Shown here one piece after another: positions 7,187-17,189 of a stretch of 63,768 nucleotides of DNA (position 1 is its first letter; the number at the start of each line of letters is the position of its first letter). The DNA comes from Methanoregula sp. PtaU1.Bin051 (GTDB lineage: Archaea > Halobacteriota > Methanomicrobia > Methanomicrobiales > Methanospirillaceae). The position numbers and the translations under genes were made by a program. The notes beneath the pieces are model-generated. The model saw only the letters and a list, made by a program, of their open reading frames with translations, was not told the origin of the DNA and ran no database searches. The DNA lies in assembly GCA_002067895.1 (NCBI GenBank), contig MVRE01000019.1:1-63768 (forward strand). The letters run 5' to 3'.

Positions 7187-9781
7187 TTACTTCTTCCCAA
7201 CTGTCACGATAACGTCACCGACAGTGAGCACGTCCACCTTCTCGCCCTCTTCCACGTAAGAGAAGATCGGGGTAAATGCGTTCTCCGGAATCCTGACAAT
7301 GCTTCCGTCAATGCTGATGGTCTCTGGCGGGTGTTCGAGCTGTTCAGGCGGCAGTTTCTTTACTGCGTCTTTGAAAGCCTGTGCCTGTTTCCGGAACGTT
7401 TTTCCGACAACGGAGTTGTCAAAACTGATGTCTGTTACGATGCGGGCAAGCTGCGCCGTATCGTTGCGCCAGTGAACGGATGCATTCAGGGCCCGTGCAG
7501 CGTCTCCCTCATCGCTTTCCGTGTGAGGGGAGTACACTGTTACCTTCCCGAGCGGAGCGTTGAGTGCAAGGCCGGAATCGTGCTTGTATTTACGGACTTC
7601 GGCAACGACCTTTACGAGGGCATCCCCCTCCGCGAGCGCTTTCTGATCGTCATACGTGAACGTGACCCACAGCTGTTTGTGTACGCTCTGTCCCGGCCGG
7701 AAGAACGAGTAGCACTCCTCCGTAAAGTACGGGACGAATGGTGCGAGCATCCGGAGGATCGCGTCGAACGCTGTCGCAAGCGCCAGGACTGCGCCCTTGC
7801 GCGAGGAATCGTCTGCATACAGCCGGCCCTTGACAAGCTCGATGTAGTTGTCGGCGAGCACGTCCCACGCGAACTCCTTTATGGCCCGAAGCGCATCGTC
7901 GAAGAGGTACTTCTCCATTGCAACTGTTACCTGTTCCGTCGTTTCCGAGAGCTTTGCGAGCAGCCAGCGGTCGGCAAGCGCTGTGACCGGCACGTTCTCG
8001 TCGATACCCTCTTTTTCGAGCTGCAGCAGGACGAACTTTGCGATATTCCACGTCTTTGTCTGGAACCGTGACGCGGCGATTACGTCGTTCCAGTTGAACA
8101 TGATGTCGGAACCTGTCGCCGCGCCGGTCGCCGCCCACTGCCGGAGCGCGTCGGCACCGTATTTTTCAAGGATCTGTTCGGGCATGATGATGTTGCCGCG
8201 GCTCTTGGACATCTTGAATCCGTCCTCGCCAAGCACCATGCCGTTGATTACGATCTGGTCCCATGGGCGTCTGCCGGTGAGGGCGACCGAGCGGAGAATG
8301 GTATAGAATGCCCATGTCCGGATGATGTCATGGCCCTGCGGCCGGATCTGCGCCGGGAAGATCTTCGGGATGCCGCTCCCGTCCCAGCCGGTCACATTCA
8401 GGACCGAGATCGATGAGTCCATCCATGTATCCAGTACATCCTCTTCACCGGCAAATTCGGTGCCGCCGCATTTTTTGCACGGGTGTTTTGGTTTTGTAAG
8501 CGTAGGGTCAATTGGGAGATCTTTTTCATCCGGGACAGCCATCTCCCCGCACTTTTTGCAGAACCAGACCGGGATTGGGGTGGCAAAAATCCGCTGCCGC
8601 GAGATGCACCAGTCCCACTCCATCTGGGAGACCCAGTTCTCCATCCGGAGGAACATATGCTCCGGGTACCACGCGATCTCCTTTGCCGCCTTTAAGATTT
8701 CGTCAGGTCGGATCTTCACGAACCACTGCCGCTCGGAGAGGATTTCGATCGGGGTCTTGCACCGCCAGCAGGTGCCGACCCGCTGCGTGAGCTGCTCCTG
8801 CCTCTTTAAGATGCCCTGCTCTTTCATGTCGGCAAGGATTGCTTCCCGGCATTCGGGTGCGCTCATCCCCCTGTACTTCCCGGCAATGTCCGTCATCTTA
8901 CCGCGACGGTCGATTGCCCTCCTTAGCGGTAGGTTGTGCTGCTTCCACCAGTGGACGTCCTGCTTGTCGCCAAACGTACAGATCATGACCGCGCCGGACC
9001 CGAACGCGGGGTCGACAGCCTCGTCCCGGATAACCGGGACCGAATGTCCGAAGATCGGGACCCTGAGCGATTTTCCTTTCAGGTTGTGGTACCGCTCGTC
9101 CGCAGGGTGTGTGGCGACGGCGACGCAGGCCGCGAGGAGTTCCGGCCTGGTCGTCGCGATCTCGATATTGTCGAAATCGAAGTAGTTGAGCTGGGTGGTT
9201 CGCTCGTCGTATGCGACCTCGGCGAACGCGATGGCCGTCTCGCACCGGGTGCAGTAGTTGACCGGGTGCTCGCTCTGGTAGATGTAGCCGAGATCAAGCA
9301 TGCGCAGGAAGGAGAGCTGGGTCCTGCCGTAGTACTCCGGCCGCATCGTGACGTACTCGTTGGACCAGTCGGTGGAGAACCCCAGCCTCCTGAGCGTGAG
9401 CCTCATCGCTTCGATGTTCTTTTCCGTGAGTTCCCGGCACATCCGCCGGAACTCTTCGCGCGAGACATCGTTCTTCGTGATCTTGTTGGTCTCCTCGACC
9501 TTGACTTCCGTAGGGAGGCCGTGGCAGTCCCAGCCCTGCGGGAACATAACGTTGTAGCCCCGCATCCGCTTGTATCGTGCGAAGAAGTCGATGTAGCACC
9601 AGTTCAGTGCATTCCCGATATGGAAGTTACCCGTGGGATACGGGGGAGGCGTATCGATGACAAAAGGAGGTTTTTTGGAATTCCGGTCAAAATAATTGTC
9701 TTCGTCCCGCCACGTCCCCCGCCACTTCTCCTCCACGGGAGCAAACTCGTAGTTCTTTGGCAGTTTTTCAGCGAGTCCCAT
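7187..9781 (-). CDS. valS: Valyl-tRNA synthetase
   Basis: Charges tRNA-Val with valine in the cytosol. 864 aa, normal for the archaeal enzyme. The class I signature HIGH appears as HIGN at residues 54-57 after PPPYPTGNF, and KMSKSRGN is near residues 522-529. An editing (CP1) domain lies between, containing cysteine pairs (TCWRC near 334; CKKC near 410 and 435) typical of zinc-binding archaeal ValRS. The C-terminal anticodon-binding domain follows from about 600. It is a single-gene unit, divergent from the DUF92 gene, with a 230-nt gap to the radical SAM operon downstream. Large antisense open frames here are shadows. Confidence 0.97.
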   Translation of the reverse strand: MGLAEKLPKNYEFAPVEEKWRGTWRDEDNYFDRNSKKPPFVIDTPPPYPTGNFHIGNALNWCYIDFFARYKRMRGYNVMFPQGWDCHGLPTEVKVEETNKITKNDVSREEFRRMCRELTEKNIEAMRLTLRRLGFSTDWSNEYVTMRPEYYGRTQLSFLRMLDLGYIYQSEHPVNYCTRCETAIAFAEVAYDERTTQLNYFDFDNIEIATTRPELLAACVAVATHPADERYHNLKGKSLRVPIFGHSVPVIRDEAVDPAFGSGAVMICTFGDKQDVHWWKQHNLPLRRAIDRRGKMTDIAGKYRGMSAPECREAILADMKEQGILKRQEQLTQRVGTCWRCKTPIEILSERQWFVKIRPDEILKAAKEIAWYPEHMFLRMENWVSQMEWDWCISRQRIFATPIPVWFCKKCGEMAVPDEKDLPIDPTLTKPKHPCKKCGGTEFAGEEDVLDTWMDSSISVLNVTGWDGSGIPKIFPAQIRPQGHDIIRTWAFYTILRSVALTGRRPWDQIVINGMVLGEDGFKMSKSRGNIIMPEQILEKYGADALRQWAATGAATGSDIMFNWNDVIAASRFQTKTWNIAKFVLLQLEKEGIDENVPVTALADRWLLAKLSETTEQVTVAMEKYLFDDALRAIKEFAWDVLADNYIELVKGRLYADDSSRKGAVLALATAFDAILRMLAPFVPYFTEECYSFFRPGQSVHKQLWVTFTYDDQKALAEGDALVKVVAEVRKYKHDSGLALNAPLGKVTVYSPHTESDEGDAARALNASVHWRNDTAQLARIVTDISFDNSVVGKTFRKQAQAFKDAVKKLPPEQLEHPPETISIDGSIVRIPENAFTPIFSYVEEGEKVDVLTVGDVIVTVGKK

Positions 9782-9886
9782 CCGGCATCAGGTTGGTTGC
9801 CTTATCTCATATAGTAATCGAAAAACCGCTGTCCTGAACCACCATCATGCGGAAGTTATCGGGCCATAACACACAAACACTTTCTT

Positions 9887-11113
9887 GTGATGCGAGCGCC
9901 CATTACTATCGTAATGGACAGGCGTCACGGATTGCTGCTTGCGGCAGTGCTTGCGTTCTTCTCGATTCTGGCCGCGCCGTTCGTCCAGCCGGCATGGCTG
10001 ATGGCGCTTGTCGTAATTTTTTATGCCCTTCTCCTTTTTCGGTTCTTTGATACCAAGTATCTCACGTACACGTTTGTCGTCCTTTCTGCTCTCTATGGGA
10101 TCGGGCTTCTCCCGCTGCTGCATTTTTCATGTACTCTTGCGATCCTCGTTATGGGGGAACTGGTCTTCGGGACCGGTGCTGACGACCTTAACACATACCT
10201 GTACTATATCATCGCGACTGCATGGGCAGCAACGCTCGTCATGGTTTACCTCATCGGGCGGATCATGCCCGTTGTCATCATCCTCGGGCTTGTCGCTGCA
10301 GTTCTTCTGAAAGTGATCCTCCTGAAATATGAGGACTCGCTCGTTATTGAGGGGCTTGGGATCGCGATGACAATGTATCTGGTCGACGAGCTGAACTACA
10401 CGGCTAATATCCAGATGGTCGTTATTGCGGTCATTGTTGCATTTACATTCGGGTACTTTGCATTCAAATTCAGGACAGCTGACCTTTCGGGTCTTTTTTC
10501 GGCTGCAATGGTGGGGATCATCCTGATAGTATTTGCCGAAACCAGCTGGTTTCTTGTTATGCTTGCATTCTTTATCCTCGGCTCTTTTGCGACAAAGTAC
10601 AAGTATGCATATAAAAAGAAACTTGGTATCGAGCAGGGGCAGGGCGGGGCACGCGGGTACAAGAATGTCTTTGCCAACGGGATAGCAGCATCGGCTGCCG
10701 CAATCCTGTATGGCGTATTCGTCCGCCCGGAGTTCATCGTGCTCTATGTCGGCTGCGTGGCAACGGCTGCTGCTGATACTCTGGCGAGCGAGATCGGGGT
10801 TACCGGCGGGACGCCTTACATGATAACAACGTTTAAGAAAGTACCGGTCGGAACCAACGGCGGAGTGACCCTGACCGGGGAAACTGTTTCCGTTCTCGGG
10901 GGTCTGGCAGTCAGCCTTGTTGCACTCGGCCTGCAGATTATAACCCCGGAGATGGTCGCCATAAGCACGCTTGCCGGTTTCATCGGTACTAATATTGACA
11001 GCATTGTCGGAGCGACGCTGGAGAACAGCGGGTATGTCGGCAATGCCGGCACGAACCTGATTGCAACAATCAGCGGCGGAGTTGTCGCAATGGGGATGTA
11101 CCTTCTTCTTTAG
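9887..11113 (+). CDS. DUF92-family polytopic membrane protein
   Basis: About 408 aa with around ten hydrophobic segments. The C-terminal half carries the DUF92 (TIGR00297/COG1836) signature: ATAAADTLASEIGVTGG, then KKVPVGTNGGVTLTGE and further glycine-rich helices ending in FIGTNIDSIVG. Plant relatives include the phytyl-phosphate kinase VTE6, so an isoprenoid-phosphate kinase role is conceivable in archaea; that is inference. The N-terminal half (about 1-200) is an extra block of helices. Start choice is uncertain: GTG 9887, ATG 9890 or ATG 9914, none with a clear Shine-Dalgarno sequence. It is convergent with the next minus-strand gene. Confidence 0.85.
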   Translation: MMRAPITIVMDRRHGLLLAAVLAFFSILAAPFVQPAWLMALVVIFYALLLFRFFDTKYLTYTFVVLSALYGIGLLPLLHFSCTLAILVMGELVFGTGADDLNTYLYYIIATAWAATLVMVYLIGRIMPVVIILGLVAAVLLKVILLKYEDSLVIEGLGIAMTMYLVDELNYTANIQMVVIAVIVAFTFGYFAFKFRTADLSGLFSAAMVGIILIVFAETSWFLVMLAFFILGSFATKYKYAYKKKLGIEQGQGGARGYKNVFANGIAASAAAILYGVFVRPEFIVLYVGCVATAAADTLASEIGVTGGTPYMITTFKKVPVGTNGGVTLTGETVSVLGGLAVSLVALGLQIITPEMVAISTLAGFIGTNIDSIVGATLENSGYVGNAGTNLIATISGGVVAMGMYLLL

Positions 11114-11178
11114 GCCAAGTGGTTCCCTGTCCGGGGAATTGGAAAAGAAATCAACCGATCCCGAAGATATCTAAAAAA

Positions 11179-12018
11179 TTAATACTTGTACCAGCGCCCT
11201 TTGCTGTCATATTCCCCGATCATCTGCTGGATGGGGACCGTCGTTCCCGCAACGATCTTAAAGTAGCAGGCCTTGTAGGTGAGAAGTAAAGGCACAAGGA
11301 TGGCGACAGCAGCAAATATGCAGACAGCCGTTACAATAAAACCCTCATATCCGATCAGGGGCACAAGCTGATCGATAGTGAATGCTGCAAGCTGGGTATC
11401 GTTATAGTGGGTAATCGGCTCGAGCCGATCAGCAAGGGCGGCTGTCCATGCGACAAAGAATGCAAAACCGGTAACACAGAAAATAATAAAACAGGAGATG
11501 TAAAAGAGCAGGATGGAAAACAGGTTCGCGGTTACGATCTCCATGCTGCGCTGGAGCGATTCGAATACTTTTCTCTCTTCAAGGACGACGGCGCAATCAT
11601 AGAAATAGGTAAGCATCACGGTCGGGAGTACGATGCCGAACGTCAGGAACGTCAAAATTCCGTAGTCCGGCTGCGTCCCGAACATGGCAAGGGTCAGGAT
11701 GACAAGCACGAAGACGAGCACGATGCCGAACGCGATAACCAGCGTCGGGGTGAGCAAGCGGAAATAATAGTCTTTGGCCCCGCGTGCCATGTCTGCAACC
11801 GTCGGTTTTTCATCCCGGATCGATACATATGTCGCGGCAACAAAGAAGATTGCTACCAGTAAGAAAAAGAAGAGGAGCCGGCCTGCAAAGAATGCGCCCG
11901 AGACGTAAAAGACGATCCAGATAAGCGCTGCAAGCAGCCCGCATGCGAGACCCGGCAGCCAGAGCAGCGGACGGGTTGTCAAAAGGTCGATTGTCTCGCG
12001 AAGCGCGGCAAGCGACAT
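11179..12018 (-). CDS. Polytopic membrane protein, function unknown
   Basis: 279 aa from the ATG at 12018, one base after the neighbour's stop; the longer frame to 12066 would lie inside that gene. Six or so hydrophobic helices, with a conserved-looking start (SLAALRETIDLLTTRPLLWLPGL) and a charged loop (SIRDEKPTVADMARGAKDYY). The layout resembles archaeal DUF7847-type proteins, a group without known activity; I am not certain of that match. The tight junction with the pyruvate-kinase-like gene suggests a two-gene operon. It ends convergent to the DUF92 gene. Confidence 0.75.
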   Translation of the reverse strand: MSLAALRETIDLLTTRPLLWLPGLACGLLAALIWIVFYVSGAFFAGRLLFFFLLVAIFFVAATYVSIRDEKPTVADMARGAKDYYFRLLTPTLVIAFGIVLVFVLVILTLAMFGTQPDYGILTFLTFGIVLPTVMLTYFYDCAVVLEERKVFESLQRSMEIVTANLFSILLFYISCFIIFCVTGFAFFVAWTAALADRLEPITHYNDTQLAAFTIDQLVPLIGYEGFIVTAVCIFAAVAILVPLLLTYKACYFKIVAGTTVPIQQMIGEYDSKGRWYKY

Positions 12019-12019
12019 G

Positions 12020-12610
12020 TTACCGGTTCCTTGGCATCGCTGCGATCTCGCGCACCTGCAGGTCAAAGAAGTTTGCCGTGTGCGCCGGGCGGATCACACA
12101 GACGGTGTCGGCCCCGCTTGCCGTCCCGCCAACAGCTACGACTTCCTTATCGATGCCAATTGCCCCGCAATCGGTTGCGATGAGAACGCACTCAACTGCG
12201 ACCTTAAGACCGACAGCAACCGTGCGCCGGAGCGCTTCTGCGATAGCCTCTGTCCGGGATCCGCCGGTAATCTTCGGCGACCGTGAGATGGCCCGTTCGA
12301 GGCCGGACAGCGCGTGGGTTCCGGTCACGATCGTAACGCCGTTTGCCTTCAGCATCTCCGCGGTCTTCTTATCGAACTCCCATTCTCCGGGTTTTGAGAA
12401 ACCGACGACGTGGGTGACGACGACGAGCGAGAGGCCGGACCCCTTCATGGCTTCAAAGAACGTTTTTGCAGTCGCCCCGGAAGTACTGGCGATAACGATC
12501 GTCGATATCTTCAGTTCCTTTGCCCTCTCGATTGCTATTTTTGTAGCATCGGCTGTGTTCGCCGCTCCGGGTTTGTCAAAATAGTATACGGTTTTCTGGA
12601 TAAACGACAT
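12020..12610 (-). CDS. Pyruvate kinase alpha/beta domain-like protein
   Basis: 196-aa stand-alone version of the C-terminal allosteric domain of pyruvate kinase, without the catalytic barrel. Family-like segments are STIVIASTSGATAKTFFEA near residues 35-53, LVVVTHVVGFSKPGEWEF and the glycine-rich VVAVGGTASGADTVCVI near 160-175. Stand-alone copies are widespread in methanogens and their ligand is unknown. It probably binds a phosphorylated metabolite. It is divergent from the YchF-type GTPase and upstream of the membrane protein in the same direction. Confidence 0.85.
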   Translation of the reverse strand: MSFIQKTVYYFDKPGAANTADATKIAIERAKELKISTIVIASTSGATAKTFFEAMKGSGLSLVVVTHVVGFSKPGEWEFDKKTAEMLKANGVTIVTGTHALSGLERAISRSPKITGGSRTEAIAEALRRTVAVGLKVAVECVLIATDCGAIGIDKEVVAVGGTASGADTVCVIRPAHTANFFDLQVREIAAMPRNR

Positions 12611-12698
12611 AAACAGGTATTAATATACTGGCAAGAAAAGCTTTGTCAGTTCTCTTCGATCCCCTGGATCTGTCTTTACAAAATATCGGAGGAATGCC

Positions 12699-13868
12699 AT
12701 GATCACGCTCGCACTTGCAGGAAAACCCAACTGCGGCAAGTCAACTTTTTTTAAAGCCGCGACGATGGCAAATGCGGAGATCGCAAACTACCCGTTCACG
12801 ACCATCAACCCGAACTTCGGCGTGGCATATGTCAGGACGCCGTGCGCGTGCCGGTCGCTGAACTTAAAGTGCGGGAAATGCACCGAAGGGGTCAGGTTTG
12901 TGCCGGTCAACCTGATTGATGTCGCCGGGCTTGTCCCGGATGCACATAAGGGGCGGGGCTTAGGAAACCAGTTCCTCGATCACCTCCGGCAGGCCGACGC
13001 GATCCTGCACATGGTGGACGCGAGCGGGGGGACGGACGCGGAGGGCAACCCGGTGGGTGTCGGGAGCCACGACCCCTCCGGCGACATAAAGTTCCTTGAG
13101 TTCGAGATGACGATGTGGGTGTACGGGATTCTGGATAAGCACTGGGCGAAGCTGAACCGCCAGGCTCAGGTGAAGGGCTTCTCCATCCACCAGGCGATAG
13201 CCGACGTCTTTACCGGCTTAAAGATCACGCCAGAGGACATCCATGACGCGGAACTTGCGCTGAAGCTGGACCTTGTGCACGCGAAGATGGAGGACCTCGT
13301 CCGGTTCTGTGCCGAGATGGTAAGGATCAGTAAGCCGATGCTTGTTGTCGGCAACAAGGCGGACGAGGCGCCCGAGGCACTGCGTGCGAAGCTTGCAGAG
13401 CAGAAGATCGCGTTTGCGAGCGCGGCGTCCGAGCTCGCGCTCCGGAATGCGGTAACTGCAAAAGTGGTCACGTACCTGCCCGGCGACCAGAAGTTCACGG
13501 TCGTGAACGAGGCCTCTCTCTCTCCAGCACAGAAGGCCGGCCTCGTAAAGATCGCGGAGGTCATGAAGCAGTTCAACGGCACCGGCGTCCAGCAGGCGAT
13601 CAACCGCGCCGTCTTCGAGCTGCTGGATCGTATCGTCGTCTACCCGGTCGAGGACGAGAACCATTACTGCAACAAGCAGGGCGAGGTTTTGCCGGATGCG
13701 TTCCTGATGAAAAAAGGATCCACGCCCCACGACCTCGCGTACCAAGTACATACTGATATCGGCAAGGGTTTCCTTTACGCGATCGATGCAAGAACAAAGA
13801 TGCGGATCAAGGAGTCGCATGTCCTGAAGGATGGCGACGTCATCAAGATCGTGAGTGCGGTGAAATAA
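12699..13868 (+). CDS. YchF/Obg-type GTPase with TGS domain
   Basis: 389-aa P-loop translation factor-like GTPase. G1 AGKPNCGKST is at residues 6-15, G3 DVAGLVPDAHKGRGLG near 75-90, G4 VGNKAD near 215-220, and a C-terminal TGS domain covers about 310-389. A CxC/CxxC cluster (CACRSLNLKCGKC) near residues 48-60 is an insertion seen in the archaeal subgroup. GGAGG lies 7 nt before the ATG, and a TATA-like TTAATATA is at about 12618-12625. The enzymes act on the ribosome; specificity for ATP or GTP cannot be read from this sequence. Single-gene unit. Confidence 0.92.
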   Translation: MITLALAGKPNCGKSTFFKAATMANAEIANYPFTTINPNFGVAYVRTPCACRSLNLKCGKCTEGVRFVPVNLIDVAGLVPDAHKGRGLGNQFLDHLRQADAILHMVDASGGTDAEGNPVGVGSHDPSGDIKFLEFEMTMWVYGILDKHWAKLNRQAQVKGFSIHQAIADVFTGLKITPEDIHDAELALKLDLVHAKMEDLVRFCAEMVRISKPMLVVGNKADEAPEALRAKLAEQKIAFASAASELALRNAVTAKVVTYLPGDQKFTVVNEASLSPAQKAGLVKIAEVMKQFNGTGVQQAINRAVFELLDRIVVYPVEDENHYCNKQGEVLPDAFLMKKGSTPHDLAYQVHTDIGKGFLYAIDARTKMRIKESHVLKDGDVIKIVSAVK

Positions 13869-14058
13869 TCCATAGCTCCGGCGGCTACCCGGCAGAGTAT
13901 GACGATCGTCATACAATTGTCTGACAAAACTGCCGCGCCCTATAAAAAAACCTGTTTTAACGCGCCTTTTTCCCGTAAAAAGTCCCCATTTACCGGAAAC
14001 CTTTTAAGCAGAAATTTCGTAACAGAGGAATTACCCTCAATGTGGCAGGAGGTGGGTA

Positions 14059-14379
14059 ATGGCTGGAGAGATATACCAGGCGCAGGTGGTGAAAAATTTC
14101 TTTGACACCATCACGGGGACGGACCGGAACCTGACCCGGATCTACATGTGTGTCATGAGCCTTGCCAAGCTCCGGATGGAAAGCCCGGAGAAGATGGCGC
14201 ACCTGCTCGACCAGATCAAGAAGAGCAAGATAAAAAAGGAGCTCTCGGTCGATATCCTCGACTACGTCTGCGATGTTGCGGTTCAGCTGGAGATGAACGC
14301 AGTCCAGACCGCGTTCGGGGTCAAGGACATCAAAGAGATCGCACAGGACTTCTCGGGCATCAGCGTCGATTCGCTGTAA
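14059..14379 (+). CDS. Small conserved-looking helical protein, unknown
   Basis: 106 aa, all-helical by composition, soluble, without cysteine pairs or a known motif. GGAGGTGGGTA just before the ATG gives a strong ribosome-binding site, and coding bias matches the neighbours, so it is very probably real. Segments DRNLTRIYMCVMSLAKL and QLEMNAVQTAFGVKDI look like amphipathic helices. It is a monocistronic gene after YchF, followed by a long T-rich stretch. I do not recognise the family. Confidence 0.75.
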   Translation: MAGEIYQAQVVKNFFDTITGTDRNLTRIYMCVMSLAKLRMESPEKMAHLLDQIKKSKIKKELSVDILDYVCDVAVQLEMNAVQTAFGVKDIKEIAQDFSGISVDSL

Positions 14380-14404
14380 ATCTCTGAAGGACTCCTGCCC
14401 TCCC

Positions 14405-14426
14405 GTTTTTTTATTTTTAATTTTCC
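14405..14426 (+). terminator. T-rich terminator
   Basis: CCCG followed by T7, A, T5, AA, T4 shortly after the small helical protein; typical archaeal U-tract terminator. Confidence 0.5.
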
Positions 14427-14742
14427 CCTTCTACAACTGCAATTTCCTCCTTTGTAAGTCCGTACAGCTCGTACACCAGCGCATCAATCACCGCATCCGT
14501 GGCCTCGATCTGACGCTGGAAAAGATACACGTCATCAGTTTCATCACAAAATTTTCTCAGATAATTTTCCCGCGAAAAAAACTCGTAAAAAAATTTTCAG
14601 AAAACTTTTCCGAAAAAATTTTCCGGCAAAAAAATACAGGAAAAAAATTCCCGTTCCCACCCCGTTCCTCAATTTACGTCTGAATAGACTCATAATCACC
14701 CCCCCAAACCTCCCCATCCCGGACGTCAGAACCCCCTTAAAT

Positions 14743-14761
14743 CCGGGCCCGATACGGGCTC
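14743..14761 (+). repeat. GC-hairpin shared with intergenic repeat copy 1
   Basis: CCGGGCCCGATACGGGCTC differs from the copy at 3124-3142 only in the loop-side bases; both are followed by an AGATT or CGATT stretch. The first stem of the two-hairpin element is missing here. Confidence 0.5.
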
Positions 14762-15333
14762 AGATTCAAAACGGAGCCCAAATTGGCCCCCGTTTGACCT
14801 CCGACAACCCCCTGTTTGGGTCGTTCCACCAGGACTTTCTGAGCAAACATGAGTGATGGAGAGAGGCCGAAATTCACGTCGGCATTTATCGAAAAAAGGC
14901 CGGGATCGGGGCCTCCGATTTTCACGTCGGTGTCCGACGGTGGAAAAGTGCGGTTTCAAGGCAATAGAAGCGTTTGAAGCCTTTCCAGCGTCCCGCAATA
15001 CGTTTTGGAAAAGATCGTGGCCTGTAATTGCACTATTTAGTGATATTTTGGAGCACGATTTGAGGGGATTCCAGCCAATCGAAGGCCATTTCTGGCGTTT
15101 CGAAAAATAATATTGTCGGTTTTTGTCAAAACCATGTCGATCCTGGCTTTGGTCTCCCCCTTTTCAATCTCCCTTTCAGGATTCCGCCGTCGGAGAGCCC
15201 CGTCCACCGGTAAGCATGGAGGATGCTCCGCTTTCAAGCACATTCAGGCTCCACAGGAAATCAGGGTATTGCCAGAGCCCGCCACATTATCCCGCCACGG
15301 GATCTGCTGCAGTATTTGTTGAGTGCAAAAAAT

Positions 15334-15482
15334 TATTTTCCCGGAAAATTCCCTGCGAAAAAAAAGTGCGGGAAAAATTCCGGAAAATTTTTTACCGGAA
15401 AATTCTCTAGAAAAAATTCCGGCACAAAATAAATCCGGGCGAAAGATCCGGATGAAAAAAAATACCGGGAAAATTCCGGTCA
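15334..15482. repeat. Degenerate GGAAAATTCC repeat island
   Basis: At least six overlapping occurrences of (CC)GG(R)AAAATTCC or half-sites in 150 nt, the unit being itself palindromic. A similar but more degenerate island lies at 14566-14667, giving two islands flanking 650 bp. Confidence 0.6.
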
Positions 15483-15553
15483 GGTGCGTTGCACGGTAAG
15501 CCTGAAAGGGATGTGTATCAGGTGACATCCATCGTCTGCCTCATATACGCATA

Positions 15554-15563
15554 CTTTATTATA
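15554..15563 (+). promoter_or_regulatory. Probable TATA box for the PAS operon
   Basis: CTTTATTATA lies 50 nt before the first gene of the signalling operon and just after the repeat island. Confidence 0.45.
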
Positions 15564-15612
15564 ACGAAAGATTGCATTTTCAACCGGGTTCAAACGGGTG
15601 GAGAGGTTTGCA

Positions 15613-16626
15613 ATGAAGAGAAAAACAAAGAAAGATCAGGCAGGCACCATCGAACCAGATATCCTCGACAATGCGCTGGTCATGATCACGGTTCTCGACA
15701 GGAAGGGGACAATCCTCGCGTGGAACCGGGCCGCGGAAACGGTCACCGGCTACGCCCGCGAGGAAGTGATCGGCAGCGCGGCCGTCTGGAAGCAGCTCTA
15801 CCCGGATAAGGAGTACCGCAGGACGATTACGGAAAAGATCGTGCAGATCCTTTCCTCAAAGAATTATTTCGCAGACTTCCAGACCACAATCCGTACTAAA
15901 TCCGGCGACAGGCGGATCGTCTCGTGGAACACCCGCGAGACCGGATCCGGGGCGGGGGCCCGCGAGATCGCCATCGGGCTGGACATCACCGAGCAGCGAA
16001 AGGCCGAGGCGTTCCGCGAGAGTGTCGTGGAAAATGCGAACGTTCTCATCACGGTCCTCGACTCTGCCGGCGGCGTGCTCGTATGGAATGAGGCAGCCGA
16101 AACGATCACCGGCTATACCCGCGATGAAGTGATCGGAAGCAGTGATGTATGGAAACGACTTTACCCTGACAAGGAATACCGCCGCACTATCACGAAGAGG
16201 ATCACGGATATCATAGCGGCACGGCATTATTTCGAGAACCTTGAGACAACGATCGTTACGAAATCCGGTGAGAAGAAGATAATCTCATGGAACACGCGGC
16301 AGATCGGGGCCGATGAAACGCACCAGTCGATCGCAATCGGCCGGGATATAACTGAGCAGCGGAAGGCGGAAGAGGCTCTTATCGCATACGTCACTGAGAT
16401 GGCGATGCGCATCAAGCAGCCCGTGGAGATCATCGGGGACAACCTGCGGGATGTGGCCCAGCTTCTCCGGCAGGGAAAACTCACACCGGACGAGATGGCC
16501 GTGATCCTCGAAGGGCAGGTACGGAACGCCACCCAGATCGTATCAAACATAAAGGAGTTCCAGAAAGCAATCATCGAAAAACAGAAGGAGATTCCGGAAG
16601 CGTACAGGAAATTCCTGAAAGGGTGA
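15613..16626 (+). CDS. Double-PAS protein with degenerate kinase-dimerisation tail
   Basis: 337 aa from the ATG at 15613, with GGAGAGG about 7-14 nt upstream; a GTG at 15598 is the alternative. Two nearly identical PAS domains (about 20-135 and 140-260) share VWK[QR]LYPDKEYRRTIT and end in the PAC-like IAIG.DITEQRKAE, so they arose by internal duplication. Residues about 262-337 resemble a HisKA helical hairpin (AYVTEMAMRIKQPVEIIGDN) but have Met/Ala where the phospho-histidine should be, and no ATPase domain follows. It is soluble and probably senses a ligand or redox state and acts through partners encoded downstream. Confidence 0.85.
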   Translation: MKRKTKKDQAGTIEPDILDNALVMITVLDRKGTILAWNRAAETVTGYAREEVIGSAAVWKQLYPDKEYRRTITEKIVQILSSKNYFADFQTTIRTKSGDRRIVSWNTRETGSGAGAREIAIGLDITEQRKAEAFRESVVENANVLITVLDSAGGVLVWNEAAETITGYTRDEVIGSSDVWKRLYPDKEYRRTITKRITDIIAARHYFENLETTIVTKSGEKKIISWNTRQIGADETHQSIAIGRDITEQRKAEEALIAYVTEMAMRIKQPVEIIGDNLRDVAQLLRQGKLTPDEMAVILEGQVRNATQIVSNIKEFQKAIIEKQKEIPEAYRKFLKG

Positions 16627-16630
16627 GTCC

Positions 16631-17182
16631 GTGCCATCCATCGTAAATGCCGAGGAACTCGCAAAGAAACGGATCTTCTTAATCCTCGCATCGCCGGTAA
16701 ATATCCGGCAGCGCAACATTGACCTGATCAGGGAGATCTCTTCGCTGGGGTATCATATTGTGGTTATTACGACGAACTATCCGTACAACGTCCTCATGAA
16801 ATTATACGATGAGAGCGGGATTGATCTGGCACAAGTATCTTTCATCGACGCGGTGACGCGGTACTCCATCGGGAATGTCGAAGACAAACCGGGAGTTGTG
16901 CGGTACATCAACAACCCCTCAAACCTCACGGACATGGGAATCGCCGTTACGGAAGAGCTGAAAGGCCGGTCCGGCAAAAAGGTCTGCATCCTGTTCGATT
17001 CCATCAGCACGATGCTCATCTACCTCTCTTCCCAGAACATCTCGAAATTCATCCATTTCGTGACAAACAAGCTCAGGCTCACGGATATTTCGGGAATATT
17101 CCTTGCAGCAGAGAAAGGGCTTGACCCGATGCTCGTCGCCCAGCTGACGACATTCGTGGATAAAGTGATCGATACCGGATAG
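16631..17182 (+). CDS. RecA/KaiC-like domain protein without P-loop
   Basis: 183 aa, GTG start 4 nt after the preceding stop. The fold pattern resembles the KaiC/RecA-like domains found next to archaeal histidine kinases (DUF835/DUF7504-like): [12 protein letters not shown] strand, a Walker-B-like strand [16 protein letters not shown] near residues 117-132, and a final strand DLTGI-like before the C-terminus. No GxxxxGK[ST] is present, so ATP hydrolysis is unlikely. It probably serves as a signalling or scaffolding partner of the flanking PAS proteins. Family assignment is tentative. Confidence 0.6.
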   Translation: MPSIVNAEELAKKRIFLILASPVNIRQRNIDLIREISSLGYHIVVITTNYPYNVLMKLYDESGIDLAQVSFIDAVTRYSIGNVEDKPGVVRYINNPSNLTDMGIAVTEELKGRSGKKVCILFDSISTMLIYLSSQNISKFIHFVTNKLRLTDISGIFLAAEKGLDPMLVAQLTTFVDKVIDTG

Positions 17183-17189
17183 GAACGGC

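Larger units (their letters stand above)
14380..15597. other. 1.2-kb non-coding island with A/T-rich palindromic repeats
   Basis: No supported gene: open frames such as 14853-15110 (plus) and 15244-15528 (minus) lack ribosome-binding sites, and the latter consists of low-complexity FSREFSGKKFSG-like translation of repeats. Two islands (14566-14667 and 15334-15482) are built of degenerate GGAAAATTCC and CCGGAAAATTTT units. The middle 650 bp is non-repetitive and has one hairpin, 14743-14761, shared with the intergenic repeat at 3126. Confidence 0.7.

Noticed and set aside
8936-9814. 292-aa plus-strand frame inside valS (also 8322-9185 and 7331-8071)
   Set aside because: Shadows of valS; no ribosome-binding site or recognisable domain.
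13218-13916. 232-aa antisense frame over the YchF-type gene
   Set aside because: Shadow; the plus-strand GTPase is complete.
14853-15110. 85-aa and neighbouring frames in the non-coding island
   Set aside because: No start signal; no motif; flanked by low-complexity repeats.
15334-15482. CRISPR array
   Set aside because: Units are short, overlapping and irregular, with no spacer pattern or cas genes.
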